Of a DNA stretch of 13,169 nt, positions 1-5,139 are shown piece by piece. The DNA comes from Lysobacterales bacterium (lineage in GTDB: Bacteria > Pseudomonadota > Gammaproteobacteria > Xanthomonadales > Rhodanobacteraceae). Each line of letters starts with the position of its first letter. Position 1 is the first letter of the stretch. The notes below the pieces were generated by a model that did no database searches, was not told the origin of the DNA, and saw nothing but the letters and a program-made list of their open reading frames with translations. The DNA lies in assembly GCA_013298265.1 (NCBI GenBank), contig JAAFHE010000033.1, positions 1-13,169 on the forward strand. The letters are read 5' to 3'. The position numbers were made by a program, and so were the translations under genes.

Positions 1-64
1 CAGAATAGGCGGCCTAGCGCCGCTCGACTGTGGCCGCACCGCCTGACCTGCGATTACCCACGCC

Positions 65-2044
65 ATGCTCAATCCCGCCCAACGCGCCGCCGTCGACTAC
101 TGCGATGGCCCGCTGCTTGTACTCGCCGGCGCCGGTTCGGGCAAGACCAGCGTCATCACGCAGAAGATCGCCCACCTGGTGTCGCGCCGGAACCTCCCCG
201 CGAAGAAGATCGCGGCGATCACCTTCACCAACAAAGCCGCGCGCGAAATGCGCGAACGCGTCGCCAAGCTGGTTTCCTCCGACGCGGCGAGCGAGCTGAC
301 CGTCTGCACCTTCCATGCGATGGGACTGAAGTTCCTGCAGATCGAGCATGCCAAGCTCGGTCTCAAGCGCGGCTTTTCGATACTCGATGCCGACGACGGC
401 GAGTCCATCATCAAGGACCTGCTGCCCAAGGCGCTGAAGAACGACCAGCTATGGGCGCTGCGCAACCTCGTTTCGACGGCCAAGAACAACGGCCTTGATC
501 CCGCGCAGGCCATCGCCGCAGCCCGCAGTCCGCGGGAGCTCGAAGCGGCGCAACTGTACGAGGGCTACCAGCGCCGTCTCACCGCGTTCAACGCGGTGGA
601 CTTCGACGACCTGATCCGTCTGCCGCTGACCTTGCTTGAACGCGACGAAGAAACACGCAGCGCATGGCAGGAACGCATCCGCTACCTGCTCGTCGACGAA
701 TACCAGGACACCAACTCGGCCCAGTACCGCCTGATCCGCAACCTGTGCGGGCCGCGCGGCGCGTTCACCGCGGTCGGCGACGACGACCAGTCGATTTATG
801 CATGGCGCGGTGCGAACCCGGAAAATCTCGACGATCTCGCGCGCGACTATCCGGCCCTCAAAGTGGTCAAGCTCGAACAGAACTACCGCTGCGGCAAGCG
901 CATCCTGCGTGCGGCCAACAAGCTGATCGCGAACAATCCGCACAAGCACCTCAAACAGCTGTTCAGCGAACTGCCCGACGGCCCGCCGATCCGCGTGATG
1001 GAGTGCAAGGACAGCGAGCACGAAGCTGAGCGCGTCGCCGCCGACCTGACCCATCTGGCCGAGAAAAACAAGGCCACCTGGCACGAGTTCGCGATTCTCT
1101 ACCGCGGCAACCATCAGTCGCGCGCGCTGGAAAAAGCACTGCGCCTGGCGCGCGTGCCGTACCACATCAGCGGCGGCACCGCCTTCCTCGATCGCGGCGA
1201 GGTCAAGGACATCCTGGCCTACCTGCGCCTGATCTCGAACCCCGAGGACGACTCGGCATTTTTGCGTATTGCTAATATTCCACGACGCGACATTGGTGCT
1301 ACGACGCTGGAGAAGCTCGGCGAAATGGCCCAGCAGCGCCATGCCTCGCTGCTCGAAGCGGCGCAGAGCGACGGCGTGCTCAAGCAGCTTGCGCCGCGTT
1401 CGGCCTCGTCGCTGGCCGGCTTCGCCGACCTCATCACCACGCTGCGCGCACAGTCGCGCCAGCTCGGCGCGGCTGATCTCGTCGAGGAACTCATCCGGCG
1501 CACGCACTACGCCGAGCACCTGATCGCCGAAATCAAGGATCCGGCCGCGCGCCAGCGCCGCCTGGACAACCTGACCGAGCTGGCCGAGTGGTTCCGCGCC
1601 ATGCAGAAGGGCGCGAGCAGCGCGGGCGATCTCGCGGCGCAGCTTGCGTTGCTGACGCATTCCGACCGCGACGATCCCGGCAACGCCGTACGCCTGATGA
1701 CCCTGCACGGCGCAAAGGGCCTGGAATTCCGCTTCGTCTTCATCGTCGGGGTGGAGGACGGCCAGCTACCGCACGAAGGCAGCATCGAGGAAGGGCGTCT
1801 CGACGAGGAACGCCGCCTGATGTACGTCGGCATCACACGCGCCAAGGAGCGCCTGTGCCTGAGCTATGCGGCACGCTCACGCCGCTTCGGCCAGATCCTC
1901 AAGAACGACCCGAGCCGCTTCCTTGCGGAAATTCCGCCCGACGATCTGCATTGGGACGGCCGCGACGCGGAGCAGGACGCGCAGTCGAAGAAAGACGTGG
2001 CGGCGTCGCATCTCGCCCGGCTCGCAAGCCTGCTCGCCGACTGA
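65..2044 (+). CDS. rep: ATP-dependent DNA helicase Rep (UvrD/Rep superfamily 1)
   Basis: This is a 3'-5' SF1A helicase of 659 aa, close to the 673 aa of E. coli Rep. It unwinds DNA ahead of the replisome and clears bound proteins during replication restart. All helicase motifs are visible: Walker A GAGSGKT at residues 22-28, TFTNKAAREM just after, DEYQD (Walker B) at 211-215, GDDDQSIY at 238-245, LEQNYR at 270-275, TLHGAKGLEF at 546-555 and the motif VI segment ending YVGITRAK at 587-594. The N-terminus MLNPAQRAAV matches the compact Rep start rather than the longer UvrD leader, which supports the ATG at 65; no Shine-Dalgarno precedes it. The C-terminus lacks the long UvrD-type tail. Residues 399-412 are encoded by an unusual run of A/T-ending codons (see findings). 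The gene appears complete and is probably monocistronic. Confidence 0.96.
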   Translation: MLNPAQRAAVDYCDGPLLVLAGAGSGKTSVITQKIAHLVSRRNLPAKKIAAITFTNKAAREMRERVAKLVSSDAASELTVCTFHAMGLKFLQIEHAKLGLKRGFSILDADDGESIIKDLLPKALKNDQLWALRNLVSTAKNNGLDPAQAIAAARSPRELEAAQLYEGYQRRLTAFNAVDFDDLIRLPLTLLERDEETRSAWQERIRYLLVDEYQDTNSAQYRLIRNLCGPRGAFTAVGDDDQSIYAWRGANPENLDDLARDYPALKVVKLEQNYRCGKRILRAANKLIANNPHKHLKQLFSELPDGPPIRVMECKDSEHEAERVAADLTHLAEKNKATWHEFAILYRGNHQSRALEKALRLARVPYHISGGTAFLDRGEVKDILAYLRLISNPEDDSAFLRIANIPRRDIGATTLEKLGEMAQQRHASLLEAAQSDGVLKQLAPRSASSLAGFADLITTLRAQSRQLGAADLVEELIRRTHYAEHLIAEIKDPAARQRRLDNLTELAEWFRAMQKGASSAGDLAAQLALLTHSDRDDPGNAVRLMTLHGAKGLEFRFVFIVGVEDGQLPHEGSIEEGRLDEERRLMYVGITRAKERLCLSYAARSRRFGQILKNDPSRFLAEIPPDDLHWDGRDAEQDAQSKKDVAASHLARLASLLAD

Positions 2045-2082
2045 TCGTCCTGCGCCGCTCGGGACGCGGTGCGGCTGCAGGC

Positions 2083-2088
2083 TACAAT
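2083..2088 (+). promoter_or_regulatory. Candidate -10 box (TACAAT) for the acid phosphatase-pyrF unit
   Basis: TACAAT in the context GGCTACAATCGGCGG lies 32 bp before the ATG at 2121, so transcription would begin near 2095 with a leader of about 26 nt. No good -35 hexamer is seen at 17 bp. The same GCTACAAT or GTTACAAT word precedes plsB and ttcA in this window, which is the main reason for calling it. Confidence 0.45.
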
Positions 2089-2120
2089 CGGCGGTCCTTG
2101 CGTACCGGAACCGTCCCGCG

Positions 2121-3011
2121 ATGAAACGTTTCGCCGCCCTGTTGCCTCTGCTGCTGCTGCTCGCCGCCTGCGCAGCCAGTCCGCCGCGCACCGCCGCTCC
2201 GCTTGAACCGGGAGCGCCGCCGCCGCAGCAGCTGACCTATGCGGAAACCAATCTCAACGCGACCCTGTGGGCACAGGGCACGGTCGAGCACGACATGACC
2301 TATCGCGGCATCTACGCCCAGGCCACGCGACAGCTCACCGCGGCGCTCAGACAGAAGGACTGGGACGCGCTGCCGAAAGCAGAGCGCAAGACGCCGGTCA
2401 GGGGACTGAAGCCGGCCGTGATCGTCGACGTCGACGAGACCGTGCTGGACAACTCGCCCTATCAGGCGCGCCTGATCCGCGACGGCAAGGAGTTCGACGA
2501 ATTCAGCTGGGACCAGTGGTGCCGCGAACAGCGCGCGCGGGCGCTGCCCGGCGCGCTGGATTTCGCCAAGGCCGCCGCCGCGAAGGGAGTGACGGTTTTC
2601 TACCTGACCAACCGCGCTCAGCACCTCAATGAAGCGACGCTCGCGAACCTGCGCAGCGCGGGCTTTCCGGTGCCCGACAAGGAAACCGTATTCCTCGGTC
2701 TGGGTACGGTCGTCGAAGGTTGCGAAGCCAACGGCAGCGACAAGGGCTGCCGGCGCGAACTGATCGGCCGCCGTTATCGCGTGCTCGCGCTCGTCGGCGA
2801 CCAGCTAGGCGACTTCATCGACATCGGCAGCAACACCGTTGCGTCACGCGCCGACGTTGCCAGGCCCTATGACGCGTGGTTCGGCGAGCGCTGGTTCATG
2901 CTGCCGAATCCGACCTACGGATCCTGGGACAGCGCCGTCCTCGGCAACCACAGCGGTGCCGAGCCGCCCGTAAAGCACCAGATCCGCCGCGATGCGCTGC
3001 GCACCGAGTGA
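2121..3011 (+). CDS. 5'-nucleotidase, lipoprotein e(P4)-type class C acid phosphatase (HAD superfamily)
   Basis: This 296-aa protein is predicted to be an outer-membrane lipoprotein that removes phosphate from nucleoside monophosphates, and from NMN in the Haemophilus e(P4) prototype, in the periplasm. The signal peptide MKRFAALLPLLLLLAAC ends in a lipobox LAAC, with Cys17 the lipidation site and Ala at +2. HAD motif I is DVDETVLDN, with nucleophile D103 and acid/base D105. Motif II is YLTNR at 161-165, and the acidic metal-binding motif is GDQLGDF at 226-232. Cys201 and Cys210 bracket an insertion just before the K208/RR segment and could form a disulfide. The reading frame stays open upstream to 1866, but the signal peptide fixes the start at 2121. 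No Shine-Dalgarno is present. pyrF follows after 7 bp, so the two are probably co-transcribed. Substrate specificity is inferred from the family. Confidence 0.9.
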   Translation: MKRFAALLPLLLLLAACAASPPRTAAPLEPGAPPPQQLTYAETNLNATLWAQGTVEHDMTYRGIYAQATRQLTAALRQKDWDALPKAERKTPVRGLKPAVIVDVDETVLDNSPYQARLIRDGKEFDEFSWDQWCREQRARALPGALDFAKAAAAKGVTVFYLTNRAQHLNEATLANLRSAGFPVPDKETVFLGLGTVVEGCEANGSDKGCRRELIGRRYRVLALVGDQLGDFIDIGSNTVASRADVARPYDAWFGERWFMLPNPTYGSWDSAVLGNHSGAEPPVKHQIRRDALRTE

Positions 3012-3018
3012 GGCCGAC

Positions 3019-3738
3019 ATGATTCCTGCGATCAAACCCATCGACGTGCGTGACCGGCTGATCTTCGCACTGGACGTGCCGACGCGCGCCGAGGCGATCG
3101 AGTGGATCGATCGACTCGGCGATGCGGTCACCTTCTACAAGATCGGCATGGAACTGCTGACCAGCGGCGAGTATTTCCAGGTGCTGGCGGATCTGGCCGG
3201 ACGCGGCAAGAAAATCTTCGTCGACCTGAAGTTCTTCGACGTGCCGGCGACAGTCGCTTCGGCTGTGAAGGGCCTCACGCGCTACCCGGTATATTTCTGC
3301 ACTATCCATGGCAACGACGGCATGATGCGTGCGGCGGCGCAGGTAAAGGGCGATATCAAACTGCTCGCGGTCACCGCACTGACCAGCCTGGACCAGCACG
3401 ACCTCGATGACCTGGGTTTCCAGTGCGATGCCGAGCAGCTCGTACTCTCGCGCGCCAAGGCGGCGCTGGCGGCCGGTTGCGACGGGGTTGTGTCGTCCGG
3501 GCTCGAAGTGCCGGCACTGCGCCGTGAGGTGGACCACGCGCTGATCACGGTCTGCCCCGGCATACGTCCGGTCGGCAACAGCGACGACCAGAAGCGCACG
3601 CTTGACGTGGCCCAGGCCTTCGCGGCAGGCGCAGACTACATCGTCGTCGGACGACCCATACGCCACGCGACGGACCCGCGCGCCGCGGCACTCGCGATCC
3701 GCCAGACCATCAGCGACCTGCTCTCGAGCGGCGCGTAG
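3019..3738 (+). CDS. pyrF: Orotidine 5'-phosphate decarboxylase
   Basis: The enzyme decarboxylates OMP to UMP, the last step of de novo pyrimidine synthesis, in the cytoplasm. The 239-aa protein has the usual length. Visible active-site elements are D19 in FALDV, K41 in FYKIGMELL, the catalytic array D69-x-K71-x-x-D74 (VDLKFFDVPAT), the phosphate-binding PGIRP at 180-184, Q191, and GRPI at 211-214. Many bacteria read DLKFHDIPNT at the signature. The FFDVPAT version here is, from memory, the one seen in Xanthomonas, where the segment after PGIRP also carries a short insertion. The start at 3019 is preferred over in-frame upstream positions because GTGAGG (3008-3013), which contains the phosphatase stop codon, is a good Shine-Dalgarno with 5-nt spacing. 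Translational coupling to the upstream gene is likely. Confidence 0.97.
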   Translation: MIPAIKPIDVRDRLIFALDVPTRAEAIEWIDRLGDAVTFYKIGMELLTSGEYFQVLADLAGRGKKIFVDLKFFDVPATVASAVKGLTRYPVYFCTIHGNDGMMRAAAQVKGDIKLLAVTALTSLDQHDLDDLGFQCDAEQLVLSRAKAALAAGCDGVVSSGLEVPALRREVDHALITVCPGIRPVGNSDDQKRTLDVAQAFAAGADYIVVGRPIRHATDPRAAALAIRQTISDLLSSGA

Positions 3739-3779
3739 ACGCCGGCGCTGGAGGCGCGTCTCGTGCTGAGATTCGCAGG

Positions 3780-3846
3780 TGCAATGTCTCGATGATAAAA
3801 ACCCTGATAAATCATCGTGATACATTACATATCGTAAGGTATTGCA
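3780..3846. repeat. AT-rich block with nested inverted repeats
   Basis: Three dyads sit in this block. Outer arms TGCAAT (3780-3785) and ATTGCA (3841-3846) are exact complements. Inside are CGATGAT (3790-3796) with ATCATCG (3811-3817), a perfect 7-bp stem with a 14-nt loop, and ACATTAC (3822-3828) with GTAAGGT (3834-3840), six pairs of seven around a 5-nt loop. All three can form at once as a three-way junction. Base composition is far more AT-rich than the surrounding DNA. It could be an operator region upstream of the adjacent promoter, a structured 3' UTR of pyrF, or a small palindromic repeat. Copy number elsewhere cannot be seen from here. Confidence 0.5.
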
Positions 3847-3870
3847 TTAACTGAGTTCAGCCAGTACGAT
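3842..3870 (+). promoter_or_regulatory. Candidate sigma70-type promoter
   Basis: TTGCAT (3842-3847) and TACGAT (3865-3870) are separated by exactly 17 bp and lie immediately downstream of an AT-rich segment that could act as an UP element. The predicted transcription start is near 3877. The -35 matches consensus at three of six positions and the -10 at four of six, so this is moderate support only. It does not directly serve the lipoprotein gene, because an intrinsic terminator lies at 3961-3995. Confidence 0.4.
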
Positions 3871-3876
3871 GCACGC

Positions 3877-3995
3877 CGTACCTGAACCAGACGCGGCAAC
3901 AATTACACATAGCCGACCGCGCTCGACAATGCGATTCCCCCTCCGGTTCTGCCGGATTTGCCCGGATTGTTCGAAAGAGCATCCGGGTTTTTCTT
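3877..3995 (+). ncRNA. Candidate small RNA or pyrF 3'-UTR RNA
   Basis: A transcript from the promoter at 3842-3870 to the terminator at 3961-3995 would be about 120 nt. It would carry a single-stranded 5' portion, a hairpin TCCGG (3942-3946) with CCGGA (3952-3956) and loop TTCTG, and then the terminator hairpin. This is the architecture of a trans-acting bacterial sRNA. The two hairpins share a CCGGATTG/CCGGATTT repeat. I do not recognise a known RNA family. The alternative is that the terminator simply ends a long pyrF 3' UTR. The exact 5' end is inferred. Confidence 0.35.
3961..3995 (+). terminator. Intrinsic terminator with GAAA tetraloop
   Basis: CCCGGAT (3961-3967) pairs perfectly with ATCCGGG (3981-3987). 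After one bulged T, GTTC pairs with GAGC (one G-U) around a GAAA tetraloop. The stem is followed directly by TTTTTCTT. The opposite strand has no T-tract, so it acts on plus-strand transcription, either from pyrF or from the candidate promoter at 3842-3870. Confidence 0.85.
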
Positions 3996-4040
3996 GTCTG
4001 CAGGCCGCGATTGGCGCGTTCGCGCGCCCTCAATGTTTGC

Positions 4041-4069
4041 TGGAATGCGCACCCGCACTCGGCTAGAGT
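4041..4069 (+). promoter_or_regulatory. Candidate promoter for the lipoprotein gene
   Basis: TGGAAT (4041-4046) and TAGAGT (4064-4069) are 17 bp apart, which puts the transcription start near 4076, about 32 nt before the ATG at 4108. Matches to consensus are three and four of six. The terminator at 3961-3995 implies that a separate promoter must lie between 3996 and 4107, and this is the best candidate in that interval. Confidence 0.3.
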
Positions 4070-4107
4070 GCATCGCTGTTTGGCCAATCAAACCCTTGGG
4101 GAAAGAC

Positions 4108-5031
4108 ATGTCCACGAAATTTGTTCGCGTCGCGCTGGCCGCGGCTCTCGGTTTTGCACTGGTCGGCTGCGGCAAGAATGAGCCGCCTGCCGCGCCGCCC
4201 CCGGCTGTAGCAGCCAAGGCCGCCGCCACCCCCGACAGCGCCATCCTGGCATCGGTCGCCCATCTTAAGACCGGCAACATCGACGGCCTGATGCAGAGCG
4301 TGCTGCCGCCGGACGAATACACCAAGGCCAAGGCCGAGTATTCCAAGGAAATGAACAAGGAGCCGGCCTCCGAGGAAGACAAGGCCAAGTTCGCCGAGAA
4401 CATGGCCAAGCTGACCGCCGCCGATGCCGAAGCCAAGCTCTGGGCCGAGCTGGAACCCCAGCTCAAGGAAATGGACGCCCAGATGGCACAGCAGATGCCG
4501 ATGATGGTCGCCATGGGCAAGGGCTTCATCCAGAGCTCGATCCAGCAGAACCAGGAACTCAACGAAGCCCAGAAGCTGCAGGCTACGCAGGCTGTCGATG
4601 CGTTCGGCAACTGGGTCAGCACTGCCAAGTTCACGGATCCGGGCCTGGCCCAGAAGTCCATCAAGATCGTCTGCGACACCGCGCGCAAGATCAACCTCAA
4701 GACCCTCGACGAAGCGCGCGCGCTGAGCTACGAGCAGGCCATGAGCAAGTTCGGCGTCGCCTACCTCGGCCTTAAGGACGTGCTCGCGCTGTACGGCTTC
4801 TCGATCGACCAGACGCTCGATTCGATCAAGGCCGAAACGCTTTCCTCCGACGCCGCGACGGCCAAGGTCAAGATCAGCTACTCGCTGCTCAACACCCCGC
4901 TCAGCGTCGAAAGCGACCTGGTCAAGCTCGGCGACCGCTGGTACGGCAAGGAAATGCTGGAAGGCCTGAAGAAGAAGGACGCTGCAGAAGAAGTGGCGCC
5001 TGCTCCGGCCCCGGCGCCAGCCACCAACTGA
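4108..5031 (+). CDS. Predicted lipoprotein of unknown function
   Basis: I do not recognise this 307-aa protein. It starts with a lipoprotein signal peptide ending in the lipobox LVGC, with Cys21 lipidated and Gly at +2. A low-complexity Ala/Pro linker follows (about residues 25-41). The body is rich in Lys, Glu, Ala, Gln and Met and looks mostly helical, including a Met/Gln-rich stretch EMDAQMAQQMPMMV and a segment KTGNIDGLMQSVLPPDEY. The region after about residue 235 (KAETLSSDAATAKVKISYSLL, then GDRWYGKEM) looks like a small beta-type domain of the kind seen in secreted SH3- or NTF2-like modules. The tail is KKKDAAEEV followed by PAPAPAPATN. The start is set by the signal peptide and by GGGGAAAG (4098-4105), the strongest Shine-Dalgarno in the window. 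It is a single-gene unit ending at the terminator at 5086-5117, with codon use like its neighbours. A cell-envelope role is inference. Confidence 0.85.
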   Translation: MSTKFVRVALAAALGFALVGCGKNEPPAAPPPAVAAKAAATPDSAILASVAHLKTGNIDGLMQSVLPPDEYTKAKAEYSKEMNKEPASEEDKAKFAENMAKLTAADAEAKLWAELEPQLKEMDAQMAQQMPMMVAMGKGFIQSSIQQNQELNEAQKLQATQAVDAFGNWVSTAKFTDPGLAQKSIKIVCDTARKINLKTLDEARALSYEQAMSKFGVAYLGLKDVLALYGFSIDQTLDSIKAETLSSDAATAKVKISYSLLNTPLSVESDLVKLGDRWYGKEMLEGLKKKDAAEEVAPAPAPAPATN

Positions 5032-5085
5032 TATCGAGCTGGTTTTGTCGGCTGTTTTTTGGCCGATTTAACGCGCCGCTAACGC

Positions 5086-5117
5086 AAAGAACGCCGCCTA
5101 CGGGCGGCGTTCTTTTT
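5086..5117 (+). terminator. Intrinsic terminator with UACG tetraloop after the lipoprotein gene
   Basis: A perfect 13-bp stem forms between AAAGAACGCCGCC (5086-5098) and GGCGGCGTTCTTT (5103-5115), closed by the very stable c(UACG)g tetraloop, with the T-run at 5113-5117. The complementary A-run at the 5' side could give weaker termination on the minus strand. A weaker hairpin, TCGGC (5048-5052) with GCCGA (5062-5066) followed by TTTAA, precedes it and may be a secondary terminator. Confidence 0.9.
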
Positions 5118-5126
5118 CGGCGCGGT

Positions 5127-5132
5127 TACAAT
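5127..5132 (+). promoter_or_regulatory. Candidate -10 box (TACAAT) for plsB
   Basis: TACAAT lies only 7 bp before the plsB ATG at 5140, immediately after the terminator of the previous gene. Transcription starting at the usual 6-7 bp downstream would begin at or just before the ATG, giving a leaderless or nearly leaderless mRNA. No Shine-Dalgarno is present. The position of the -35 is occupied by the terminator stem and does not resemble TTGACA. Confidence 0.45.
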
Positions 5133-5139
5133 CCGCCGC

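Larger units (their letters stand above)
3739..4107. other. 369-bp intergenic region with AT-rich dyads, promoter and terminator signals
   Basis: This is the only gene-free stretch over 300 bp in the window. It can be divided into an unremarkable GC-rich spacer (3739-3779), an AT-rich block of about 67 bp with three inverted repeats (3780-3846), a candidate promoter (3842-3870), a segment with two hairpins ending in an intrinsic terminator (to 3995), and a GC-rich leader with a candidate promoter and a strong Shine-Dalgarno for the lipoprotein gene at 4108. I see no convincing protein-coding gene in it on either strand. Confidence 0.8.

Noticed and set aside
449..1708. Long open frame on the minus strand opposite rep (419 codons)
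   Set aside because: It is a mirror frame produced by high GC and strong third-position bias. The translation is rich in Arg, Ala, Val and Gln with no recognisable domain, and rep on the other strand is certain.
2060..2118. Inverted arms CGGGAC and GTCCCG flanking the phosphatase promoter region
   Set aside because: The arms are 6 bp, separated by 47 nt, in GC-rich DNA, and could easily occur by chance.
1866..2120. In-frame upstream extension of the acid phosphatase
   Set aside because: It overlaps the end of rep, is Arg/Ser-rich and not family-like, and the lipoprotein signal peptide begins exactly at 2121.
2896..3825. Minus-strand open frame opposite pyrF (309 codons)
   Set aside because: Same mirror effect. 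It covers a definite pyrF gene and shows no domain or ribosome binding site.
3869..4066. Small plus-strand frame with a Cys-rich CRICPDC segment in the pyrF-lipoprotein spacer
   Set aside because: It has no Shine-Dalgarno, and its coding sequence would run through the strong terminator at 3961-3995. The Cys motif arises from the CCGGATTTG/CCGGATTG hairpin repeats.
3903..4700. Minus-strand open frame (265 codons) overlapping the lipoprotein gene
   Set aside because: It is opposite a plus-strand gene with a clear lipobox, Shine-Dalgarno and terminator. Apparent hydrophobic runs are antisense to Lys/Glu/Ala codons.
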